Shown here piece by piece: positions 44,867 through 53,166 of a stretch of DNA of 64,000 nucleotides. The translations under genes and the position numbers were made by a program. Source of the DNA: Salibacter sp031581065 (GTDB lineage: Bacteria; Bacteroidota; Bacteroidia; Flavobacteriales_G; Salibacteraceae); contig NZ_JAVLBN010000004.1 of assembly GCF_031581065.1 (NCBI RefSeq), positions 1 through 64,000 on the forward strand. The letters run 5' to 3'. Below the pieces are notes generated by a model. It was not told the DNA's origin, made no database searches, and was given only the letters and a program-made list of their open reading frames with translations. Each line of letters begins with the position of its first letter. The first letter of the stretch is position 1.

Positions 44867-47308
44867 ATGAAAAATATATTTTTACTAGGAGCGCTATTTT
44901 TCGCTTCTGTTTTCACTATTGGTCAGAACCAGAATAACTGGTGTGGCACCGATAGTTACATGGAGCAAATGCTCAACGAGAACCCTGAGTTGAGAGAGGA
45001 ATATAAGCGAATCTCTAAAATGGGTTCTGAAACTCACATTCCAAACATTTCTTCCAGGAGTATTAGATCTTCAGGGCCCGCTCAATATAAAGTTCCGGTT
45101 GTTGTGCATGTTGTTCATGACAACTGTTTGGGTAATATATCTCTCGATCAAATTCAGGATGGGATAGATGTTCTTAATGAGGACTTTAGAAGGCTTAATG
45201 CTGATACTAATGCTACTCGTTCAGTTTTTCAAAACGTTGCAGCAGATGTTGAAGTAGAATTTGAACTCGCACGCCTCGATCCAAACGGCAATTGCACTGA
45301 TGGTGTAGTTCGTATCAATGATCCTTCTAATACTTACGGAGCAAATAACAACGTAAAAGATGTTAGTTATTGGCCGGCAGATTCTTATTTGAATATTTGG
45401 ATTGTAAACTCTGTAAGAAACTCAGGCGGAGGCGGAATCGTTTTAGGCTACGCTCAGTTTCCCGGAGGTAATTGGAACAACTACGGAATTGTAATGCGTC
45501 ATGACCGACTTGGAAGAGTGGGAACATCAGTTTCTGATGGCCGCACCCTTACTCATGAAGTGGGTCATTGCTTTAATCTCTACCACACTTTTCAAAGCGG
45601 TTGTGGAGGTAATTGCAGTAATTCAGGGGATAGAGTTTGTGATACGCCACCATCAGCTAATTCTACATTTGGCTGCAATACCGGACAAAACACCTGTTCA
45701 AATGACACGCAGGGACCTAGCTCCTTTACTACTGATGTAGTTGATCAAATAGAGAACTACATGAGTTATGACGATTGTCAAAACATGTTTTCACTTGGTC
45801 AAAAAGCACGAATGATTTCGGTTCTGAATAATATTCCGGTTTTACAAAGTTTAACGAGTCAGGCGAATCTTGTTTCAACTGGTTTAGTAAACTTTAGTGA
45901 ATCAGTTTGTAAGGCCGACTTTGAAATCAATATCACAGGAACACAGCCATCAGGAGCGGTATGTGAAACAGGAAAACCTTTAATCGCTTGTGTTGGCGAT
46001 ACTGTTTCGTTTTTTGATCGCTCATTTTTCAACCCGCAAAACTTTGATTGGTCTTTTGAAGGCGCTCAACCGATGGTAAGTAATAATGCTAACCCAAAGG
46101 TTGTTTACACAGAGCCAGGCACATACGATGTTGAGCTAACCGTTTTTGATAGTCTTGACTCGGCATCAGTCGTAAAGTCCAACGTTGTTAAGATTTTGCC
46201 CCGTGTTGGAGAAAATGTTCCGTTTGTTGAATCATTTGAATTTTCTGAACCGGCTATAGATAAAGGCTGGATTCTCGATGATTTTTCTCAACAGTTTGGC
46301 TGGGAAGTTAGCGGCTTTGATTCTTACACGGGTACTCAATCTCTTAAATTGAACAATTTCTTTAGCAGTGGAGCTGGAGAAGCTACTGCAGAAAGCCCTG
46401 TTTACAGTCTCGAAAACATGGATACGGCATTTTTAACATTTAAGTCTGCTTTTGCTCAAAGAGATGGCTCTTTTGATATTTTGAGAGTTGAGGTGAGTAC
46501 TAATTGTGGAAGATCCTGGTCATTCATTGAGTCGTTGGTAGGACCAATTTTAGCCAGTACAGATCCCATAAATGCTCCACTCAACAATCTTACCGATGAT
46601 GATTGGGCTGATAATTCAATTGCAATTCCTTCACAATATCTTTCTCCTAATTTTAGGTTCCGTTTTAGGTTCCAGTCGAATGGTGGAAATGATTTATACA
46701 TTGATGACATCAATATTGAAGGAACGCTGAGCGATTCTGTAATCCTCATTTCTCCAAAACTAGCAGATACTGATGTTAGTACTAGTCCAGAGCTCAATTG
46801 GGCTGCTGCTCGTGGAGATGAATATGAAATAGAGATTGACCGTGTTCCATCTTTTAACTCTGGTTGGCTTCAGTCTTACAGCCAGCCCGTAGGGTTGGGT
46901 TTATCGACAAGCCCAGATACGAGAAGACAACTTAACAATCTGGATAGTGCAACAACTTATTACTGGAGAGTTCGCGTAGTTGAAAATGGAACCTCCGGGC
47001 CATGGAGTGAAACGTGGAGATTTACCACAGCTCCTGGTGGTGGCGCTACTTCTATTTCAGACAATCAACAAGACACTGAAATTAGCATGTATCCAAATCC
47101 GGCTAATAGCAGGGTAGTTATTTCCGGAATTGACAATCCAGGTTCAATTAGGGTCTATAATTCTGTTGGAGTCAACGTAATCAATAAAGTTGCTAACTCC
47201 GGATCTGACCAGTATTTAAATACTTCCCGATTGGCTGAAGGAGTTTATTACGTCAGAATCAAAACAAACAATACGACCGTCACAAAACGACTCGTAATCG
47301 CACGATAA
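44867..47308 (+). CDS. T9SS-exported M43 zinc metalloprotease, second of a pair
   Basis: An 813-residue paralogue of the preceding gene with the same order: signal peptide (about 1-20), propeptide, M43 catalytic domain with LTHEVGHCFNLYHTF near residue 230 and NYMSYDDCQNMFSLGQ near 300, PKD-like domain (core DWSFEGAQPMVSNN), MAM/jellyroll-like domain (VSTNCGRSWSFIE), fibronectin-like domain, and a type A sorting domain (MYPNPANSRVVI, AEGVYYVRIKTNN). The zinc-binding pattern HExxHxxxxxH is intact. A strong terminator ends the pair, which is probably one transcript. Confidence 0.93.
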   Translation: MKNIFLLGALFFASVFTIGQNQNNWCGTDSYMEQMLNENPELREEYKRISKMGSETHIPNISSRSIRSSGPAQYKVPVVVHVVHDNCLGNISLDQIQDGIDVLNEDFRRLNADTNATRSVFQNVAADVEVEFELARLDPNGNCTDGVVRINDPSNTYGANNNVKDVSYWPADSYLNIWIVNSVRNSGGGGIVLGYAQFPGGNWNNYGIVMRHDRLGRVGTSVSDGRTLTHEVGHCFNLYHTFQSGCGGNCSNSGDRVCDTPPSANSTFGCNTGQNTCSNDTQGPSSFTTDVVDQIENYMSYDDCQNMFSLGQKARMISVLNNIPVLQSLTSQANLVSTGLVNFSESVCKADFEINITGTQPSGAVCETGKPLIACVGDTVSFFDRSFFNPQNFDWSFEGAQPMVSNNANPKVVYTEPGTYDVELTVFDSLDSASVVKSNVVKILPRVGENVPFVESFEFSEPAIDKGWILDDFSQQFGWEVSGFDSYTGTQSLKLNNFFSSGAGEATAESPVYSLENMDTAFLTFKSAFAQRDGSFDILRVEVSTNCGRSWSFIESLVGPILASTDPINAPLNNLTDDDWADNSIAIPSQYLSPNFRFRFRFQSNGGNDLYIDDINIEGTLSDSVILISPKLADTDVSTSPELNWAAARGDEYEIEIDRVPSFNSGWLQSYSQPVGLGLSTSPDTRRQLNNLDSATTYYWRVRVVENGTSGPWSETWRFTTAPGGGATSISDNQQDTEISMYPNPANSRVVISGIDNPGSIRVYNSVGVNVINKVANSGSDQYLNTSRLAEGVYYVRIKTNNTTVTKRLVIAR

Positions 47309-47311
47309 AAA

Positions 47312-47348
47312 AAGATACCCCCAACGAAAATTTCGTTGGGGGTTTTTA
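47312..47348. terminator. Bidirectional terminator between the protease pair and polA
   Basis: ACCCCCAACGAAA (47317-47329) pairs with TTTCGTTGGGGGT (47331-47343), a 13-bp stem with a very tight centre, and T runs follow on both strands. It separates the convergent M43 gene and polA. Confidence 0.9.
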
Positions 47349-47349
47349 T

Positions 47350-50133
47350 TTAATGAGCTTCTAACCAGTTTGAGCCAGTTTGAGCCTCAACTTCAAGTTC
47401 AACATTGAGATCTAAAGCTCCTGACATTTCTTTGCTCACCATTTTAATCAACTTCTCCTGCTCGTCTTTGTGACAATCAAAAACCAATTCATCATGCACC
47501 TGTAAAAGCATTTTGGATTTGTAGTTGTCTTTGTTGAGCTTTTTGTGAACGTTGATCATGGCGATTTTGATCAAATCGGCAGCGGTTCCCTGAATGGGAG
47601 AGTTTATAGCGTTTCGTTCAGCAAAGCCGCGCACTGTTCCATTTCTGGAGTTGATGTCGCGCAAGTAGCGCCTTCTACCCAAAACGGTTTCCACGTAGCC
47701 GTGTTCACGGGCATACTCGATTTGTTTATCCATGTAGGTCTTGATCTTTGGATATTTATCGAAATAGTTATCGATAATATCCTTTGCTTCTTTTCGTGAA
47801 ATATTGATTCGCTGTGAGAGTCCGTAAGCTGATATTCCGTAAATAATTCCAAAGTTGACGGTTTTAGCGTTACTGCGCATTTCACGTGTTACATCATCTA
47901 GCTCAACACCAAACACTTTTGATGCAGTTGTGGCGTGAATGTCAATGCCACTATTAAAAGCATCCAGCATGTTTTCTTCTTTAGCCAGAGCTGCGATGAT
48001 TCTCAACTCTACCTGAGAGTAGTCAGCAGCCATGAGTGTAAAGTCATCGTTTCTGGGAACAAAAGCCTGCCTGATGTATCGACCACGTTCGGTTCTGATC
48101 GGTATATTTTGCAAATTGGGCTTGTCAGAACTCAACCTGCCCGTAGCTGCTCTCACCTGGTTGAAGGTGGTGTGGATCCTACCACTTCGTTCGTTAATAA
48201 GATTTGGAAGCGGTTCAACATACGTGTTTTTAAGTTTCACAACTTCTCTGTATTCCAGTATTTGCTCAACGATCTCGTGCTTGCCGGCAATAGATTGTAA
48301 AGCTTCTTCATTCGTAGCGTATTGACCGCTTTTCGTCTTTTTGGGCTTATCCGTAACTTTTAATTCATCGAATAAAACTTCACCAACCTGTTTTGGTGAA
48401 CCTATGTTGAACTCATGACCGGCAATTTCATAAATCTCTTTTTCAATCGAGCTGATCTCTTTTTGAAGGTTTTTTGAGTAATCGTCAAGAATGTCACGAT
48501 CCATTTTGATTCCCTCGCACTCCATGTCAGAGAGCACGTTTACAAGAGGCATTTCAATGTCATCAAAGATCTTTTGCTCTTTTCCCTTTTTCAGATCTTT
48601 TTCCAATGCACCCTTCAGTTGTAAAGTGATGTCAGCATCTTCACCGGCATATTCTGCGGCATCTTCAATAGCAACCTCGCGCATACTTTTTTGGTTCTTT
48701 CCCTTTTTGCCGATTAAATCAGAGATTGGCTTTGGCCTGTAGTGCAAATACGTCTCAGCCAACACATCCATGCTTCTTCGGTTGTTCTCAGGATCTGTTA
48801 AGTAATGAGCAATCATTGTATCAAAAAGCGGATAAGAAACCTCCATTTCATGATGCTTGAGCACATTCAGGTCATATTTCACATTGTGACCAATTTTTAA
48901 AGCTTTTGACTTAAAAACGTCATCAAACTTTTTCAGTTTTTTCAGGCATTCATCGCGATCTTGAGGAAACGGAACATAATAAGCCTCACCTTTTTTAAGA
49001 GAAAATGCCAGGCCAACTAACTCAGCGTTGTGAGCATCCACCGATGTCGTTTCAGTATCAAAACAAAACACATCAGCGTTGAGTAATTTTTTGGTCAGAT
49101 CCTCAATTCCTTTATCTGAATCAACAAGCTTATAGTCGTGCTCCGTATTATCGAGATTTGAAATTTCAATCTCTTTTTGGTCAGATCCGGAATCACCATT
49201 TTGCTCCGTAGCGAACATATCCATTTGCCCTTCAGTGGGTGCTATTTTCTCGCCTAAGATGCGTTCGCTCATTCTCCTGAACTCCAGATCTGTAAAAATC
49301 TCTTTCAGAATCTCTTTGTCCCAATCTGATTTCTCGTATTCTTTTGCGTTAAACTCGACAGGAGCATCAATTAAAATAGTCGCTAGCATTTTGCTCATGA
49401 AAGCCTGCTCACGGTTGTTTTCCAGGTTTTCTTTCATCTTACCTTTAAAGTCTTCAAGATGCTCATAAACTTCTTCCATGCTACCGTATTCGCCAACCAG
49501 GTTTTTAGCGCGTTTTTCGCCAATTCCCGGCACACCGGGGATGTTGTCGACAGCATCACCCCACATTCCCAAAATATCAATAACCTGCTCGGGGCGCTCA
49601 ATGCTGAACTTCTTTTTCACTTCCGGTATGCCCCAAACCTCTGCAGCATTTCCCATTCTGCTCGGCTTGTACATGAAAACGTTTTCAGAGACCAATTGGG
49701 CAAAATCTTTATCGGGAGTCATCATGTAAGTGATAAAGCCCTCCTTTTCTGCCTGGTGAGCAAGCGTACCTATTACGTCATCAGCTTCGTATCCATCAGC
49801 CATAACAAGCGGAATATTGAACCCTTCGAGTAATTTTTTGATGTACGGAACACTTTGTTTGATGTCCTCAGGAGTGTCTTCGCGATTTGCTTTGTATTCT
49901 GTATAATCTTCAGTTCTCTTGGGCGGACTGGGAGGATCGATTACAACAGCGATATGAGTTGGTTTTTCATTTGAGATAACATCGTAGAGCGTATTCACAA
50001 AACCAAATACAGCTGAGGTGTTCATCCCTTTGGAGTTGATACGCGGGTTTTTGCTAAAAGCGAAATAAGAGCGATAAATGAGCGCGTAAGCATCGAGCAG
50101 GAATAGCTTTTTATCTGTGTCCTTTGTGAGCAT
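47350..50133 (-). CDS. polA: DNA polymerase I
   Basis: A 927-residue replication and repair polymerase with all three activities. The 5'-3' exonuclease domain spans about 1-290 (GYEADDVIGTLAH, DAVDNIPGVPGIGEKRA). The 3'-5' exonuclease (about 340-520) keeps its metal residues: CFDTETTSVD, HNVKYDL and the YAGEDAD block. The polymerase domain has motif A ADYSQVELR, the O-helix MRSNAKTVNFGIIYG and motif C VHDELVFD. It fills gaps and removes RNA primers. Proofreading looks active, unlike some Gram-positive PolA. Two copies of the dispersed motif lie 86 bases apart at 49093 and 49179. Confidence 0.97.
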   Translation of the reverse strand: MLTKDTDKKLFLLDAYALIYRSYFAFSKNPRINSKGMNTSAVFGFVNTLYDVISNEKPTHIAVVIDPPSPPKRTEDYTEYKANREDTPEDIKQSVPYIKKLLEGFNIPLVMADGYEADDVIGTLAHQAEKEGFITYMMTPDKDFAQLVSENVFMYKPSRMGNAAEVWGIPEVKKKFSIERPEQVIDILGMWGDAVDNIPGVPGIGEKRAKNLVGEYGSMEEVYEHLEDFKGKMKENLENNREQAFMSKMLATILIDAPVEFNAKEYEKSDWDKEILKEIFTDLEFRRMSERILGEKIAPTEGQMDMFATEQNGDSGSDQKEIEISNLDNTEHDYKLVDSDKGIEDLTKKLLNADVFCFDTETTSVDAHNAELVGLAFSLKKGEAYYVPFPQDRDECLKKLKKFDDVFKSKALKIGHNVKYDLNVLKHHEMEVSYPLFDTMIAHYLTDPENNRRSMDVLAETYLHYRPKPISDLIGKKGKNQKSMREVAIEDAAEYAGEDADITLQLKGALEKDLKKGKEQKIFDDIEMPLVNVLSDMECEGIKMDRDILDDYSKNLQKEISSIEKEIYEIAGHEFNIGSPKQVGEVLFDELKVTDKPKKTKSGQYATNEEALQSIAGKHEIVEQILEYREVVKLKNTYVEPLPNLINERSGRIHTTFNQVRAATGRLSSDKPNLQNIPIRTERGRYIRQAFVPRNDDFTLMAADYSQVELRIIAALAKEENMLDAFNSGIDIHATTASKVFGVELDDVTREMRSNAKTVNFGIIYGISAYGLSQRINISRKEAKDIIDNYFDKYPKIKTYMDKQIEYAREHGYVETVLGRRRYLRDINSRNGTVRGFAERNAINSPIQGTAADLIKIAMINVHKKLNKDNYKSKMLLQVHDELVFDCHKDEQEKLIKMVSKEMSGALDLNVELEVEAQTGSNWLEAH

Positions 50134-50214
50134 GAGAAAGTTGTTTTTCTAGAAAAGTGTAAAGGTAATGATGATGCGGAATTACCTCAGCTTTTTTGAA
50201 GATTTTCTAGAAAC

Positions 50215-50237
50215 AAAAAACCCGGCAAAAAGCCGGG
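50215..50237 (-). terminator. Terminator of the small Cys-rich lipoprotein gene
   Basis: CCCGGC and GCCGGG (50221-50237) flank a 5-base loop, followed on the minus strand by TTTTTT. It lies 28 bases after the stop of the small gene and before the polA start on the same strand. Confidence 0.8.
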
Positions 50238-50264
50238 TGAACATAATATAAAATTAATCTGCAA

Positions 50265-50462
50265 TTACATACACTCACACGGCTCGCTTTTAGTGCTGTT
50301 GAATTTATAGCCGTTAAAACCATTTGAATGGCAACAACTTTCGCACTGAGTGTCTGAGGACAAGTCTTTACACTGATCTACTTTTTCTCCTTTGCAAGAT
50401 TGAAATGAAAATGATAGCGCTGTAAAGGCCACGCAAAAGCCTGCTACTTTTATAAAAGTCAT
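50265..50462 (-). CDS. Small Cys-rich lipoprotein
   Basis: A 65-residue protein with a signal peptide and lipobox-like Cys (SFSFQSCKGEK); ATG 50462 (MTFIKVAGF) is preferred over 50486. The mature part has four more Cys clustered as QCESCC and EPCEC, giving CxxCC and CxC patterns suited to a metal or disulfide knot. It is monocistronic with its own terminator. I do not recognise the family. Possible metal-binding lipoprotein. Confidence 0.65.
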   Translation of the reverse strand: MTFIKVAGFCVAFTALSFSFQSCKGEKVDQCKDLSSDTQCESCCHSNGFNGYKFNSTKSEPCECM

Positions 50463-50594
50463 AGTTAATTGGATTAAGTTCACCACGAAACTAAAAGATC
50501 AATTAAAAAACACAAAATATTATTTTGTTGTGCTTTCTTCTATCTGATATTCAATATTTGAATGCTTCTCCTACATTTGCTGCAAATTTTGATT

Positions 50595-51539
50595 ATGGCA
50601 AAAGAAACGATCTTAGTGACGGGAGCTCTCGGGCAGGTAGGGAGCGATTTAGTATCGACATTGCGTGATAAATTCGGCTCTGACCGTGTAATTGCAACGG
50701 ATATTCGCGAACCGCAAACTGAAAGTGATCCTTTTGAAACGCTCGATGTTCTCGATAAAGACAAGCTTGCTGAGATCGTTAAAAAGTACAATGTCAAAAC
50801 TGTTTACAACCTCGCTGCTCTCCTTTCAGCAACTGCTGAGCAACAACCGGCTTTTGGCTGGAAGCTCAACATGGAAGGGCACTTTAATGTGCTAAATTTA
50901 GCTAAAGAAGGTTTGATCAAAAAAGTGTTTTGGCCGAGTTCAATTGCTGTTTTTGGGCCTACTACTCCAAAAGATAATACGCCTCAGGACTGCATCATGG
51001 ACCCTAATACTGTTTATGGTATTTCAAAGCAGGCAGGAGAAAGATGGAACGAATATTATCACCGGAAGTGGGGTGTTGACGTGCGCTCTATTCGTTATCC
51101 CGGTCTAATTGGTTGGAAGACATTGCCGGGCGGTGGAACGACTGATTATGCAGTTGATATTTTCCATCAGGCGTTAAAATCCAAAAAATTTGAGTGTTTC
51201 CTCAATGAATCTACTGCTTTACCCATGATGTACATCGATGATGCGATTAAAGCAACAATCGATATTACAGAAGCTGATGCTGATGATGTGAGAATTCGCA
51301 GTAGCTACAACCTATCGGCAATGAGTTTTAATCCGGCAAATTTGGCGAATGAAATCAAAAAACACATCCCCGAGTTTGAAATTTCTTACAAACCTGATTT
51401 CAGGCAGGAAATTGCCGATTCATGGCCTTCGAGTATTGATGACTCTCATGCTCGTAAAGACTGGGGATGGCAACATCAATATGATATTCCTGAGCTCGTG
51501 GATACAATGCTTTCTAAATTGAAAAAAGTTGTCGGGTAA
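50595..51539 (+). CDS. L-threonine 3-dehydrogenase (SDR-type)
   Basis: A 314-residue NAD-dependent extended SDR. It has the cofactor loop VTGALGQVGSDL at 7-18, ATDIREPQ, the catalytic YGISKQAGE near residue 137 and the GVDVRSIRYPGLIGW block typical of the epimerase-like threonine dehydrogenases common in Bacteroidota. It oxidises L-threonine to 2-amino-3-ketobutyrate. The start at 50595 (MAKETILVTG) is chosen over 50562, which adds an odd hydrophobic stretch. A glycine acetyltransferase (kbl) is not adjacent. Confidence 0.92.
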   Translation: MAKETILVTGALGQVGSDLVSTLRDKFGSDRVIATDIREPQTESDPFETLDVLDKDKLAEIVKKYNVKTVYNLAALLSATAEQQPAFGWKLNMEGHFNVLNLAKEGLIKKVFWPSSIAVFGPTTPKDNTPQDCIMDPNTVYGISKQAGERWNEYYHRKWGVDVRSIRYPGLIGWKTLPGGGTTDYAVDIFHQALKSKKFECFLNESTALPMMYIDDAIKATIDITEADADDVRIRSSYNLSAMSFNPANLANEIKKHIPEFEISYKPDFRQEIADSWPSSIDDSHARKDWGWQHQYDIPELVDTMLSKLKKVVG

Positions 51540-51590
51540 ACCCTCAACATTTTTACTTAGGTTTTGTCTTGATTGAAAGGAGTTTCGTTT

Positions 51591-52436
51591 ATGAAGACAA
51601 TCGTTATCACGGGAACCACATCTGGAATAGGGCGGCAAACAGCTCTTAAGCTCAATGCAGAGGGGCATCATGTTATTATGTTGAACCGAAACGAGCAAAA
51701 GACTAAAGAACTCCAAAAGAAGTTGCTTCAACCTGCTCAAAGCACGTTTATATTTTGCGATTTAGCCGATCTAAAATCAGTGAAGAGTGCAGCTGAAAAA
51801 GTGAAAGTTGGCTTTGACAGCTTAGATGTTGTCCTGAACAATGCTGGTGGAATAATCCCAGATAGACAAACAACCAAAGATGGCCTGGAGCTCACTTTTC
51901 AAATGAATCATCTCGGGCATTTTTTGCTGACAAATGAGCTTGTACCCTTACTCGAAAAAGGGAAAGAACCAAGAATAATCAATGTGAGCTCTGAAGCTCA
52001 TAAACAAGCCAACCCAGACTTTGATGATCTTCAACTCGAAAATGGCTACTCCTCAATGAAGGCTTACGGAAATGCCAAGCTCTTCAATATCTATTTTGCT
52101 CAGTCACTTCATGAAAAGCTAAAGGATAAAGGTATAGCTGCTAATGCCTTACATCCGGGTGTTGTTGACACGAAATTCGGGAGTGACTTCAAAGGGTTTT
52201 TAAAAGTGCTGTTGAAACTATTCAAGCCTTTCATGATCAAACCGGAAAAAGGAGCTGAAACATCTATTTTTCTTGTTACAAGTGACGAAGGCTACGAGAA
52301 AAGCGGACTCTACTGGAAAAAGAAAAAGCCGGCATCAACGGCATCAATAGCTCAAAATGAAGAGAACCGCGAGAGACTATGGAAGGAGAGCGAAAAGCTG
52401 GTAAAACAGGTTCTGACCGAAAGTGATGCCGCATAA
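51591..52436 (+). CDS. Short-chain dehydrogenase (retinol dehydrogenase-like)
   Basis: A 281-residue classical SDR: ITGTTSGIGRQT at 5-16, NNAGG near residue 83, and YGNAKLFN near 157-161 with catalytic Tyr and Lys. The pattern matches retinol-dehydrogenase-like SDRs. A good ribosome site, AAAGGAG at 51575-51581, lies 9 bases upstream of ATG 51591; a TTG at 51573 is less likely. Its last 11 bases overlap the start of the small DUF2256 gene. Substrate unknown. Confidence 0.88.
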   Translation: MKTIVITGTTSGIGRQTALKLNAEGHHVIMLNRNEQKTKELQKKLLQPAQSTFIFCDLADLKSVKSAAEKVKVGFDSLDVVLNNAGGIIPDRQTTKDGLELTFQMNHLGHFLLTNELVPLLEKGKEPRIINVSSEAHKQANPDFDDLQLENGYSSMKAYGNAKLFNIYFAQSLHEKLKDKGIAANALHPGVVDTKFGSDFKGFLKVLLKLFKPFMIKPEKGAETSIFLVTSDEGYEKSGLYWKKKKPASTASIAQNEENRERLWKESEKLVKQVLTESDAA

Positions 52437-52563
52437 AAAGCCACACCTTCCGGTCAAAACATGTCCTGTATGCGGCAGGCCCTTTACCTGGCGCAAAAAA
52501 TGGGAGAAAAACTGGGAAAATGTTATTTATTGCAGCGAAAAATGCCGCAGAAATAAAAATTAA
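52426..52563 (+). CDS. DUF2256 zinc-ribbon protein
   Basis: A 45-residue gene, too short for most finders. It starts MPHKKPHLPVKTCPVCG, goes on RPFTWRKKWEKNWENVIYC and ends SEKCRR: four Cys in two CxxC-like pairs (CPVC, and CSEKC) typical of DUF2256 proteins. It overlaps the SDR's end by 11 bases in a different frame and its TAA shares the TTAA at 52560-52563 with the ferritin stop on the other strand. DUF2256 is often next to SDR, cryptochrome or DASH-type photolyase genes; its role is unknown. Confidence 0.9.
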   Translation: MPHKKPHLPVKTCPVCGRPFTWRKKWEKNWENVIYCSEKCRRNKN

Positions 52564-53075
52564 TTTTCGTCATTCGCTGATGTTACACTGATGTTCATGA
52601 TGTCACGATCAAATAAATAAAGACCACTTCCCTGTTGATCACCAACCAGCTTTAGTTTGTCGAGAACTGCCCTGGCGAGAGCTTCTTCTTCAATTTGCTC
52701 GCTTACGTACCACTGCAAAAAGTTGTGAGTAGTGTAATCTTTCTCCTCCAATGTAATGTGAACCAGTTCGTTGATTTTGTTGGTTATTTCCTGTTCGTGT
52801 TCGAGGATATCACTAAAAACCTGGTGCATGTTTTCAAACTTAACAGGAGGTTTTGCCAGTTCCGGAACTTCTGCCACGCCACCGCGTTCATTGATGAACT
52901 TGAGAAGCTTGAGCATGTGTGTGCGTTCCTCTTCTGATTGTTTGTACAAAAACCCTGAAACTCCTTCAAAACCTTCTACCTCTGCCCATGAAGCCATCGC
53001 CAGGTAGAGTTGTGATGATGCAGCCTCTGCTGCTAACTGTTCATTTAACTTTTTCTCTATGCTTTTCGAAATCAT
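52560..53075 (-). CDS. ftnA: Non-heme ferritin
   Basis: A 171-residue ferritin that oxidises and stores iron. The ferroxidase residues are seen in NEQLAAEAASSQLYLAMASW (Glu and Tyr near 13-25), EEERTHMLKLLKF near 48-60 and EHEQEITNKINE near 95, with QWYVSEQIEEE near 127. The ATG at 53075 is preferred; a TTG at 53084 would add three residues. Its stop overlaps the DUF2256 stop (TTAA). Confidence 0.95.
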   Translation of the reverse strand: MISKSIEKKLNEQLAAEAASSQLYLAMASWAEVEGFEGVSGFLYKQSEEERTHMLKLLKFINERGGVAEVPELAKPPVKFENMHQVFSDILEHEQEITNKINELVHITLEEKDYTTHNFLQWYVSEQIEEEALARAVLDKLKLVGDQQGSGLYLFDRDIMNISVTSANDEN

Positions 53076-53166
53076 TGTTGACAACTTTTTATCTTGTGAA
53101 CATTTAACTATACTAAGAATGCTGAATTTTGATTCAGCCTCAAAATACTAATTTTTCTTCGTTTAT

